This document shows positions 1 to 9,727 of a DNA stretch of 64,000 nt, in pieces (position 1 is the stretch's first letter; each line of letters opens with the position of its first letter). Where the stretch lies: NCBI GenBank assembly GCA_003991915.1, contig RQTK01000135.1:530479-594478 (forward strand). The letters are read 5' to 3'. Source of the DNA: Elysia chlorotica. Lineage: Eukaryota > Mollusca > Gastropoda > Plakobranchidae. The notes under the pieces are model-generated. The model did not search any database. It was given only the letters and a program-made list of their open reading frames with translations, and was not told where the DNA came from. The position numbers and the translations under genes were made by a program.

Positions 1-101
1 AGAAGAAGAAGAAGAAGAAGAAGAAGAAGAAGAAGAAGAAGAAGAAGAAGAAGAAGAAGAAGAAGAAGAAGAAGAAGAGGAGGAGGAGAAAGAGAAAGAG
101 A
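1..101. repeat. (AGA)n microsatellite
   Basis: An almost pure AGA trinucleotide run fills positions 1-76 and then degenerates into GAG and GAAA units. It sits in what would be the first intron of the minus-strand gene whose signal-peptide exon is at 141-194. Confidence 0.95.
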
Positions 102-140
102 AGTACCAAATTTTTGCAATAATGAAAATAAATTCAATAC

Positions 141-194
141 CTCAGCAGATGCAAGAGCAAGGACCACTAAGAGTGCACAGGCAATCTTCCACAT
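141..194 (-). CDS. First coding exon of a secreted or membrane protein (signal peptide), rest off the left edge
   Basis: On the minus strand an ATG at 194-192 opens an 18-codon frame reading MWKIACALLVVLALASAE. It ends exactly at a GTATTG donor, so the exon closes in phase 0. The peptide is a textbook signal sequence: Met, one Lys, a hydrophobic core of Ala/Leu/Val, then an ASA-type cleavage site. The exon boundary falls directly after the predicted cleavage site, which is common for extracellular proteins. Everything downstream lies beyond position 1, so the mature protein cannot be identified. A TATA-like box lies about 95 bases upstream. There is no other evidence of expression; the confidence reflects the combination of signal peptide, donor and promoter motif. 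Confidence 0.55.
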
Positions 195-286
195 GATGAT
201 ATTTATCAACTTCACTTGGGAGCAGAAACGTCTCTACTTGCACAAGTCATTAGCAGCTGGAGAATGGCGCTATGTATGTCTAATGC

Positions 287-297
287 AGTCTTATAAA
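287..297 (-). promoter_or_regulatory. TATA-like box of the signal-peptide gene
   Basis: Read on the minus strand, the sequence around 297-287 is CTTTATAAGA, a good TATA element. A start site 25-30 bases downstream would give a 5' UTR of about 60-70 bases before the ATG at 194. TATAAA can also be read on the plus strand here, so orientation rests on the exon. Confidence 0.35.
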
Positions 298-579
298 GCT
301 TTTTTACGGACTACCTTTTTGAAATGACAGAAGGCACCGATTGTTTTTAGGTTTGAAATTTTCGTGATTTTTTTTTTCTTTTTTTTTTTTTAAGGACGAT
401 CGTGAGTGTCTTACATCATAAATGAGAAATCTTAGCTTTTGAGCGATTGGATGATGTTTGTGTTTCTTGTTTTGTTTTGTTTTGTTTTTTTCTTGTTTCA
501 TTATATTTTATTTTTGGTTTAGATGTTTTTTTTTTCTGTTGTTACCGGATTTTGCTTTTCTTTTGTTTTTGGTTCGTTT

Positions 580-593
580 ATTTGTTGTTGTTG

Positions 594-625
<32 letters not shown>

Positions 626-650
626 GGTTTGTTGTTGTTATTATTGTTGT
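580..650 (+). repeat. TGT/GGT trinucleotide repeats
   Basis: A run of TTG units is followed by GGT units in a very T-rich stretch (about 300-1000). Apparent open frames here are low-complexity artefacts. Confidence 0.9.
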
Positions 651-1182
651 TTTTCGTTATCAATTTTGTTGTAGTTTTTATTTTGATTTTATTTGTTGTT
701 TTTTATACTTTTCTTAATTTTTTTTATTAGAGTTTGTCCCTGTATAGTTAGCTTTCTCTCGAATAGTGTTTGTTATGTTCATTCAACTATACAAGTAATG
801 TACTTATTTTTTCTGTAAAGGATATGCTTAGCAAACAAATGTTTACTCTTGTGAATTGTTTTACATGTGTTTAGAAAAATATTTTGTAACTTATTTTTTG
901 TCATCAGGAAGATCAAATTATAATTTATTTAAAAATCAATTTTATCTTCTTTTTTTCTCTGTGTTTGTTTTTCACTTTTTATTTATTTTTGACACGCTTT
1001 ACTCAAAAAATTATCATAAATCATTAAATGTCATCGCGTATGCGGTTTGTAGATTAAGCTTATGTGGCTGATAGCTAATTCAGTCTATAATGTCTCTTGT
1101 TTTTCTTTTAGGTCAAAATTTGTTAAAAAATTAAAGGGTGTTTAGTTTTCTTTGAGTTTGGTTTGTTTGTTTGTTTTTCTGT

Positions 1183-1187
1183 TATCG

Positions 1188-1236
<49 letters not shown>

Positions 1237-1290
1237 CGTTGTTGTTGTTGTTTGCTTTTTTGTTTGTTTGTTTGTTTGTTTGTTTGTTAT
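1183..1290 (+). repeat. (GTT)n then (TTTG)n microsatellite
   Basis: About 25 GTT units are followed by several TTTG units. The poly-Leu frame here is not a gene. Confidence 0.95.
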
Positions 1291-1540
1291 TGTCACGATT
1301 GAACTTAACCAGTCGTGTTGATATTCACTTCAAAAAAGGTACAAAAAAGAAAATCTGCAACAAAAATTTATGACGCAAAACCATAAAAAAAATTAGCACG
1401 TTTCTTGTTCGCCTATACATGTACCAAACATTACTAAAGAATACAGTTTTCGTTGTTCATCTGTTTTTGTTTTGATGCGTTTTGTTTTGTTGTTGTTTTT
1501 CTGTTTGCTCTCTAATAGTTTTCCAACCTTTTTTTTTCAG

Positions 1541-1660
1541 TCCATCATTGGTCACTATGTCCACTTCAGCACTGCTACAGTGCTAGCTAGACTGCCAGCC
1601 CAAGCAATAGAAACCGGTACAGCTGTACTCACCAAGGGCCATAGGTACAACTTGCAGTAG
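1541..1660 (+). CDS. Possible terminal coding exon, product unknown
   Basis: A strong polypyrimidine tract ending in CAG (1540) precedes a 39-codon open frame that begins SIIGHYVHF and ends in RYNLQ and TAG (1658-1660). The other two frames close within about 50 bases. Base composition is richer in GC than the flanks, and an AATAAA follows near 1900. No domain is recognised. No upstream exon can be supported, because 300-1500 is low-complexity DNA. It could equally be chance, or an exon of a gene starting before the window. Confidence 0.25.
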   Translation, partial: SIIGHYVHFSTATVLARLPAQAIETGTAVLTKGHRYNLQ

Positions 1661-2640
1661 CTTCCGACTTATTTTCAGCCTTCTACTTAGTGGCATCTTC
1701 TTACGACGAGTTGTAACATACCGCGGGCTCTAACCAATAACCCTATCAAAAAGTATCAAAGGGATACATGTAGCTGTCCACCTGGGCTGAATCTCTGCTG
1801 GTAGCGAGGAACATGGGCATTATAACTATACAACAACACAATTAAGTAAGATCTGCAAATAATGTATGTACTTACATTGATATCTCTCGTTATCTTGTTT
1901 GAATAAACCTACAAACAACACTTTTGTTCCAGTTATAAAACGTACATAAACAATTCAACTGAGAGGAGAATATTACATGTAGCAATATGTAAAAGGAGAT
2001 GGTGAATCACTCCTTGTAATTGTATCCCGGCGCAAAACAAAGTTGTCCACGGGGGATGGCATTGATTTAACAACGTTATTAGCCATTGTTATAAGTGGCG
2101 ACGCTGCCCGGTAAATTTTTATTAGGTTTTATTTGCATTGGAATAGTAAGTCAAAAATGTAAACTAGTGATGGGATGAGAGCAGATTCAACAGTATAGTC
2201 TCAGTTGTCTGTTAAAAACATCAATGTCTGTCCTTTGTTTATCTGCATCATAATATTAGGCTAATTCGTTGTTCCTCTTGTAAAATTCATGAGACAAATT
2301 TTTGCATTCCACCACAACGTTACTCATGGATGTTTGATTGTTCTAAATATTTTTAGTACATGTATGATTGTGAACATAACAATAAATTACGTTTTACTGC
2401 TTCTCAAGTTTATACATTTATATGGTATTACATTTATTTGTAACAGTGTATGGTTCACTTTTCTTATTGGAGTTTATTGCGTGTAAACCTTTCGGTACGA
2501 GCCTGCTCTAAAACTGTTTGTTTTCGATATCATGTATGTATTCATAAAGTGACACCCAATTTTCTGTGTGTGTCACTAATGTTAGTGTTTAGTAATTTAT
2601 ATAATGTTATTCATAGTTGAAATTAGAACGTGGCTGTTTT
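1661..2640. other. AT-rich stretch without a recognisable gene
   Basis: Nothing with coding character is seen on either strand. If 1541-1660 is a real terminal exon, the first part would be its 3' UTR. Confidence 0.5.
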
Positions 2641-2654
2641 CTTTAGTTTTTAAC

Positions 2655-3540
2655 GCTATAACTGCCCTTTCTTCCTCCTGCTCTTATTTCCTACTGCCCT
2701 TCCTCTCTCTGCTCTTACTTCCTCTTTCTCCTCCTCCCTCTGCTCTTCCTTCCTCCTGCTCCTCCTTTACCTCCTTCTGATTTTCCTCCCTCCTGCTTTT
2801 TACCCACTCTCCTTTTTTTCCCCCCTGCACTTCCTCCTTCCTGCTACTCCTCCCTCCTGCTCTACCTCCCTCTGCTCTTCCTCCCTCCTGCTCATACTTC
2901 TTCTGCTCTTTATCCCTCCTGCCCCTCCCTTTATCGTCCTCCTGGTCATTCTGCATGTCCTCCTCCTGTTCATTGTTTGCTTCCCATGCTTCTCCTCTTG
3001 CACCTCCTCCTATTATCTACATCTGCTCTCGCTGCTGTTCCTCCTCTTTCGCTTGCACCTCCTCCTACTCCTCCGCTTCCGCGTGTGTTTCCTCCTCTTA
3101 CTCCCCCGCCTCCAATCCGTTTCCGCCTGCGCCTCCTACTATTCCTCCTGTTGCAACTGTTCCTCCTCTAAGTCTAAGTCCTCAGCCTTCGCCTGCTGTT
3201 CCTACTCCCCTATTTCATCGTGATCCAACTAATTTTCCTCCCTTCTCCTACTGCTTTTCCTTTTGTTCCTCCTGCTGCACCTGCCCCTGCTCCTCCTCCT
3301 ATTACTACAGTTCCTCCTGTTTATCCTCTTCCTGCTCCTCCTCCTGATGCACCTCCTTCTCTGGTCCTCTTGGTCCTGCTCTCCCTCTCGTCCTCCTTCT
3401 CTTCTTGCACACCAATATTGCGCTACTTCATTTGATTTATGTTATTTATGTTTTCTTCTTCTTCTTCTTCTTCTTCTTCTTCTTTCATTTGATTTCTGTT
3501 ATTTTTGTTTTGTTCTTCTTCTTCTTCTTCTTCTTTCCCA
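2655..3540. repeat. Long polypyrimidine tract (degenerate CTCCTSCTCCTCC minisatellite)
   Basis: About 900 bases are almost purely C/T on the plus strand, built from diverged CCTCCTG, CTCCTTC and TCTTCT units. It ends in two pure CTT blocks (3450-3484 and 3507-3535). The Ser/Pro/Leu-rich and Arg/Glu/Gly-rich frames on both strands are by-products of composition. Confidence 0.9.
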
Positions 3541-3830
3541 TCCTGTTTCTCTTGTTAGTAAGATTTATAGATATAAAATAAGTTATAAAATGATAGAATG
3601 ACAGAGAGGATGTCAAGGGTGCTAAAAACAGTCCTTTTCGTATGCTTTGATGAGCATAAAAATAGTTTTACTTGTACAGAGAAACATAGAGATATGTAGA
3701 AATATAGATAAATACATAGATAAGTAAATGTATTGATAGCTAGGTCGACAGATATATGTACTTATTACATAACTGTTTTCCTGCCCCTGCAATAATTATG
3801 TTTTAAAAGCTCTTTTAGTATTACTGTGTG

Positions 3831-3897
3831 AAAAACATCCACATGTGGGTTGTTTACGGTTAAAAAAACATCCACATGTGGGTTGTTTACGGTTAAA
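3831..3897. repeat. Tandem duplication of a ~32 bp unit containing CCACATGTGG
   Basis: Two adjacent, nearly identical units each contain the palindrome CCACATGTGG followed by TTGTTTACGGTT. Confidence 0.85.
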
Positions 3898-4702
3898 ACA
3901 CAACAGCGCCAGTCACATTGCCTTTATTCTCTGCACAGGTCACCCACGAATTGCTTAACGTAAGAAAATTAACGAGTGGCGGTGAAAGTTAAGTAACTAC
4001 AGAAATTATTTTTCAGGAATCGTGCTATTCTTATCTTTAGACTTGTTGCTGACAAGGAAAGGTGGCGGCGTGGTCGCGTTTACGATGTGTGCATTTTGTT
4101 CTACCAGAGTAAAGTATAGTAACAGAAAGCTCTGTGTACCGGTACTCAACTAATCTATGCAGTTTAACGCAATAGAAAAGTATACTATACACCGTCCACA
4201 GTTAACTATTAACTATACATTCAAATATTACGGGACAAAAGTACAATGACCAAACTATAAATTAAAAAACGGAATAATAGAATGATTCAAAACCCTAATC
4301 AAACGGAATAAAAAACTAAAACAAAATCACAAAAACTAAACGCCAAAAAATAAAACACACATCTGAAACATAATAATTATTATTTCAAAACCCAACCAGA
4401 CCAGTTATCTGTACCAGGAGTCAAAGAAAAAAATATTTCATGATCGCAAATAGGAAGAAATGCGTGGTTAGAAATTTAAGACAAGGTAGTCTACATCTTC
4501 ATAAAACATGGCTCGAAGTAAAGCCTCCCGCTTCCAAATGCTCTGATCAAGCACACCTCACACACACACACGATGCAGATACGTACGCATTGATCCGCTG
4601 CACCCACAGAACTGGCTTGTCGTCTCGCAACGCGGCCCTTTCACTTGTCTGCATATCAATATCAGAAATAATTCAAGCAACAATACTCAGGTGGAAGTTG
4701 AT

Positions 4703-4840
4703 TTGAGTTGGTTTAACGTCCAACGCCAGCCATGTTGTAGACGGGTCCGAAGACTGCCGTCTGACAATTTTATGTTCTGCCACACACGAGACAGGGCAGG
4801 GATACCATGACTCCTGTCTCAGACCCCCGACCGGCAAAGG
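4703..4840 (-). mobile_element. SINE 3' part (GTTGGACGTTAAA-tail family)
   Basis: On the minus strand it carries the body and tail shared with copies at 8312, 15609, 19340, 39440 and 56434: a GAGACAGGAGTCATGGTAT-like block, TGACAATTTTATG, then the TTGGACGTTAAA tail. The tRNA-like head is absent or beyond recognition. Confidence 0.75.
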
Positions 4841-5009
4841 TGGAACAAGACACAGCATTAACTGGTATAGCAACATTGATAGTAGTAGTAGCAGCAGCAG
4901 CACGAGCAGTAGTCAAAGCTAAGTAACTGCCACACAAGTAAATAATCTGTCTTCGACACAATCTATTCCCATTTAAAAATTGCGGATGGTGGCAGAAGAG
5001 TGAGCTTGT

Positions 5010-5330
5010 TCTTGTTTACTCTGCTTCCAGGTTAAAGTAGGCCTAGATCTCACATCTGAAACTAGGGGGTCCAGTTTTGTTCGAAGTCGTCGGCCGAACA
5101 TCAGGGTTGCTGGTGTTTCACCTAACTTGCATGCATCGAGGTGAGTTTATGTACGCCAAGAGAGATCGTTCACGCTTGGCGTGTTCCCTTCATCATACTT
5201 CGCAGCTTTCATTGCGTTTTTGAAGGTTTGCACCATTGTTTCTGCCAGTCCGTTTGTAGCGGGATACGAACCGTGGTCCGTGGTCCCTTATCACTGACTA
5301 CTTGTTGTGATAAACCATATGCAAAGTAAA
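5010..5330 (-). pseudogene. Ty3/Gypsy-type integrase relic, copy 1
   Basis: The minus strand holds recognisable pieces of a Gypsy-class integrase core and C-terminal part in several frames: SDKGPRF (around the second catalytic Asp), TNGLAETMVQ, a TFKNAMKAA helix, NSP and the FGRR motif near 5090. Frameshifts and stops interrupt it, and about 50 bases between the SDKGPRF and TNGLAE motifs are missing compared with copy 2. No LTR, reverse transcriptase or gag is seen nearby. It is a dead fragment. Confidence 0.75.
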
Positions 5331-5459
5331 CAATCTTATAATAATTGGTGATGTAGTTTGACTGACTAATACGTGATTAACATGAATAATGCAACAATTA
5401 GTACCTAAGTCTCATCACTAAACCGTTGCAAAATGTACACAATCAAGATATATGTAATA

Positions 5460-5640
5460 ATTATTTTTTTTAAACATGGATGGGGGGAGATAAGGGGGGG
5501 ATCAGGGCGTTTTATATAAAGAGATAAAGAGAGGGGGAGAAAGTCAGAGACGGAAAAATGAAACATTGAAAGAAAGAGAGAGTGGGTGGGAAAAGTCAAA
5601 AGCTGGGCATCCAATATGCTTTGAGCCAGTTTATGACTGG
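5460..5640. other. Purine-rich spacer between the two integrase relics
   Basis: G/A-rich DNA (GGGGGAGATAAGG, GAGAGGGGGAG). No gene is seen. Confidence 0.5.
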
Positions 5641-5774
5641 AAGCTAGTTTTAAACATCTGGAATATTTTTGTTCTGGTCAAAATATCTTTTTTTTTAATG
5701 GAGTGATTAGGCGTGCGGGGATGGGGGGTGAATGGGATGTTGGAAATAAGTGGGATGTTGGATGGAAAACAGTG

Positions 5775-5935
5775 TAGGCCTTTCGAATTTGCACCATTGT
5801 TTCTGCCAGTCCGTTTGTAGCGGGGTGATATGTGGCTACCACTCATAAAGGCTTTGAACTCGCCAGAAACGAACCGTGGTCCCTTATCACTGACTACTTG
5901 TTCTAGCAAACCAGTAAACAATAATAATTGGTGAA
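5775..5935 (-). pseudogene. Ty3/Gypsy-type integrase relic, copy 2
   Basis: Minus-strand fragments read LLEQVVSDKGPRF and, one frame over, ATYHPATNGLAETMVQ. This is the classic YHPxTNG region next to the catalytic Glu. A frameshift separates the two motifs. It shares near-identical blocks with copy 1 (5210-5330), including the sequence 3' of the relic (AATAATTGGTGA), so the two arose from one insertion followed by duplication or from sibling insertions. Confidence 0.8.
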
Positions 5936-6527
5936 GAAAAATACACCGTAGGCCTATTACTTTGTAGTGGTTAAAATGTGAATCAATTCAGCAAAGGACC
6001 CAACAAGATTGAAAATATAGTCTATGGAACAAAAACGTAGTAGGCCTACTACTTAATGAAAATTGATAGAAACATTCAAGCAGATACAGAAACAAATACA
6101 AATAGACAGACATGAAGACTTTCACCAATCAAGGAGAATCAACTAAGATTGGAGGCAGACAGATAATAAAAATTATATTAGAAAGTAACAGCGTTTTAGT
6201 GCGCATGTCACATTATTTAGTATCGCCCATCACGTAATCCTCATTTCAATCCCCTTTTTTAATTTGATCATTGTCTTTCTTTATAACAAATTAATAGGCT
6301 ATAATGATCTTTTTTTTTCCCTAGCGCAACCAAGGCAGTAAAACGGTTTCGATGTAACTACAGAAGTCTCGGTGTCTTTTTGTCATCAATATAATTATGT
6401 GAAATATAAGCTTACATAGAAAATAATTTTATGTTTTCATAAAGTTGCAAAATGTTACCTCATAATTACGGGGGAGGATTTTACACGTCGGGCCCAAAAG
6501 TTTACTTTATATACTAGTGTGAAAATT

Positions 6528-6529
<2 letters not shown>

Positions 6530-6563
<34 letters not shown>

Positions 6564-6637
6564 TCTTACACACACACACAGACACTCTTACACACACACA
6601 CAGACACTCTTACACACACACACACACACACACACAG
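6530..6637 (+). repeat. (CA)n microsatellite with an embedded minisatellite
   Basis: CA repeats are interrupted three times by the same GACACTCTTA motif at a spacing of about 27 bases, giving a compound micro/minisatellite. Confidence 0.95.
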
Positions 6638-6639
6638 AG

Positions 6640-8300
6640 TTACGAAATCAACAAAATTTGCAAAAAAAAAGCTGCAAGTTGCAATCGCAAATTTCCGCGG
6701 CGACATAATAACGGCAGCCTCTTATAAATTAGTAAATGTTGTGCATATTAATGCACGGATTTTGTCCAGTCAGACCTTATGAAAGTGCAGTTTGAGCTCT
6801 CCGATGGATAGATAGATCGTCCTTGGGTACAGACAAAAAAAGACGATTACTTGAGCGGACGACATAAATTTTGCATGCCAAATTAGAACAATGCACTAGC
6901 GGTTAATTTTTAATAATTATAATATTGAATTTTCCATTGACGTACATCACAAAAGCTTAAGAATCATTAACTAATAATTATAATTTGAATTTTAAACTTT
7001 TTGCGGTACATTATTTATTAAAGATGACATATGTGGCAAAGAGAATAAAATCAAAATGTACACGTGTTGTTTTTTTTTAATTTCCAAATAAAATAGTAAT
7101 TTACTAGATCCAGATTCTTGCTGGCATTGTCTGTTTACATTTTCCAACTTCCTATTTTTGTAGTGAAGATAAGTTGCTTACTAAGCTGAGTATGTTTAGT
7201 ATTCTAGTGACAACGTAAGATAACCAAAATGACTCAATGTAATTCAGGAATACAATAAAATTATAGATATGTAATTAGGCTCCATTGAAATATAGGATTA
7301 AATCAATGTTATCTATTCTAGATCTAGACCTAGCTCTAGAGCATAGAGCGCACCTGAGATCGGATTCTTGTCTCCTCGAACTGGAAGGTTTGTACAGGAA
7401 GGTTTTCTGAACTTTTACTTTTTTTAAACAGAAGGAAGGTTCCCAACATATCCATATAATCCTAGAGTATTCACTATGCATATATATATCTGAACTAGTG
7501 TTTAGCTTTAGATATATAGATCTAGATCTAGAGAGTCTAGACAGACTAGTTTATAACTAGCCGGGCTGACAATAGTAAAAAAAAAAAATACCAATCCAAC
7601 TTCCAAGGCTTTTTTTTTTTTAACCCTGAGGGTCAGCCTGGGTGTGACTTAATGCCATTCCCAGCTTGTTCTTTTTTATTTAGAAAAATGAAACATTTTG
7701 TATGTGTGAGCGACAGCAAGGCTGAAAAGTTAAAAGTATTCTCAGCCTGTTTTTTTTCCCTGTGATAAATCATGTCTTTGTGGGTAAATTTGCATCTCAG
7801 CTCCTGTTCCTCAGCCACCCACTGTCTTTTTTTTTTCGCACAGCACATATATGGCTTGAATTTAGTTAGTTGAAAATCTGATGACCCGGTTAGGACTACT
7901 TTCAGGGAAAAAAAAAGTAGCAGTTCACTTCCTATCAAATCAAAATCATAGCAAAAAATCATAATGAAATATGAGCATCGAATCAATAACGGATTTTAAA
8001 ACAACGATTATAGAGGGAAAAATTGGAGGTCAGTAGAAACCCCACTCCCTTACAGAAAATAATGGAAGTCGAGGGGGGTTGGAACCCCCTAAAAGAGAAC
8101 AAATTATGAGTTCAGGGGAAGACCCCCCTGATACCCTTGACTCTTACCTTAATCTTCATCAGACTCGCTTGAATCTCTGTCTGTGTCCTCTGCTGGTGGT
8201 ACTATGGGCCTGGAATTATCCGACTGGGGCAGGTACAGCTTCACAGCTTGAGTAATTAGTACACACAAAGTTTTTGTTGTGATTTACCACAGAATGTGCG
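6640..8300. other. Intergenic AT-rich DNA with CTAGATCTAGA clusters
   Basis: No gene is supported. Around 7315-7340 and 7510-7545 there are dense overlapping CTAGATCTAGA-type palindromes. A GGGGGTT/AACCCCC hairpin lies at 8073-8091. Confidence 0.5.
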
Positions 8301-8311
8301 TCGTTTTGTGA

Positions 8312-8570
8312 GGGGGGCAGTGGTCCAGGGTTAGAACACCGGCTTCCAACACAAAAGGTCCCGAGTTCGAATCCTGGCGGTTGCGTTCTCTACTAGTTGG
8401 GTCGTGGTCAGTATAAAAACTATAATGTGATAGGCTGAGACGGGAGTCATGGTATATCCGCCCTGTCTCATGTGTGGCAGTACATAAAATTGTCAGATGT
8501 CTGTCTTGTGGCCGTCCACAATATAGCCTATATAGTGCTGATGTTGGACGTTAAAACCAACTCAACTCAA
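8312..8570 (+). mobile_element. Full-length tRNA-derived SINE
   Basis: The 5' head resembles a tRNA gene. An A-box-like TGGTCCAGGGTTAGAAC lies near 8320, then an anticodon-arm-like CGGCTTCCAACACAAAAGG, then a B-box GAGTTCGAATCC near 8363. The body contains GTCATGGTAT and TGTGTGGCAG, and the 3' tail is TGTTGGACGTTAAAACC. This is the most complete plus-strand copy in the window and can serve as its reference. Confidence 0.85.
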
Positions 8571-9683
8571 CGCGTCGTTTTGTCCAAGATTTTCCTTTAA
8601 TTCTTCAAATACCGCTGGGAGCGTTTCGTTCTTTTTCTTTTTTTTTTCTGAAGCTTTAGTTTGGTAAGCAACTTGAAAAGATTCTGAACCTACATCTAAG
8701 TTTTTACTCTGAACGATCAAAGATAATTTGGACAGGTTTCAGTGAGGTTGGCATGACAAAAATGTAGGCTGGGAATAACCACTTGTTCTTATATTGTCCC
8801 ATTTGTGACTCTGATGTAGAATAGATCAACTAAAGAGTTAAAAGTTTAATGCACTCTCCAGAGATTTTGTTCTGACTTATTTGCCCAAAGCTCCCATTAT
8901 ATGTTATTTATCATCGCTTATCCAGGCAAAGCTACATTCACTTTTTTTTTGTTCAATAGAAATCCTTTTCTGTTCATTTTATTGAAGAGAACATGTGAAG
9001 GAACCAGGTAAATGAGACATTAGAAATTTGACATTTCATATCAGTTGTTATACTTGAACCTCTAGAGGTGGCATACTTTCAGTCCTGTCATTAAATGTAA
9101 AAATTAAAATCATACAAATTATGGATTTATATAGCTCAACGTATCTCTGCAATAAATTTATTTTTTAAAGCAAACTTCTCTTTGATAATATGAATCTCTG
9201 CACATCCTTTATGTTCACAATAGGTCTCATAACTAAACGGTTTTATGACGTTGCTGGGACTTAGCTTGATATCTTCCCCAGCCCTTCAACATGTACAAAT
9301 TGAGCATTAAATTTATCTCCATTTGTGAATTTCATTGCTTTGACTTTATCACTTCATAAGTTTATAACATTTAAAACCTTGATATAAATCATCACCAAGA
9401 TCAGTGCAGCATTTGAGAAATGATCAGTGGTTTCACTGAAAATGCTTTAGTACCCATTTTTTAATGTGGCATGTGTAACCTTCCCAGTGTTCTGTAATTT
9501 GATTTAGTGTAGATTGCCATAGTATCAAAAGAAAATAGTTTTTAAAAATAATACAGCAGTCAACATTGATTGACAACGTCACAATGGAAGAGATACAGTT
9601 TTAAATAAAACTATTAATATGACCTCTTTAAATTGAGATAAACAGCAGTGTTTTCTTTCTCTTTTTTTCTTTTTCTTGAACAG

Positions 9684-9727
9684 ATTGAGGTAAAACGCAT
9701 CTGTGGTTTTAATCATAAAATTACACC
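9684..9727 (+). promoter_or_regulatory. 5' UTR part of the KCTD3-like first coding exon
   Basis: A polypyrimidine tract ending in AACAG at 9683 looks like a 3' splice site, so the coding start probably sits in a second exon with a non-coding first exon upstream. The start context is CACCATGG, an optimal Kozak sequence. No promoter could be located. Confidence 0.45.

Noticed and set aside
447..730. Overlapping plus-strand frames rich in Val, Leu, Cys and Phe
   Set aside because: They are translations of TTG/GGT repeats and T-runs, without splice signals or family resemblance.
2684..3601. Arg/Glu-rich frames on the minus strand and Ser/Pro/Leu-rich frames on the plus strand
   Set aside because: All lie in the polypyrimidine tract and repeat with its units.
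5631..5921. 96-codon minus-strand frame starting MFTGLLEQ as an intact gene
   Set aside because: Only its first third is integrase. The rest is frameshifted sequence and purine-rich spacer.
8149..8300. Minus-strand frame ending DTDRDSSESDED, with HSVVNHNKNFV in another frame
   Set aside because: The acidic tail and a motif faintly like ISXO2-type transposases are suggestive, but stops, frame change and lack of any catalytic region leave nothing to support a gene or element.
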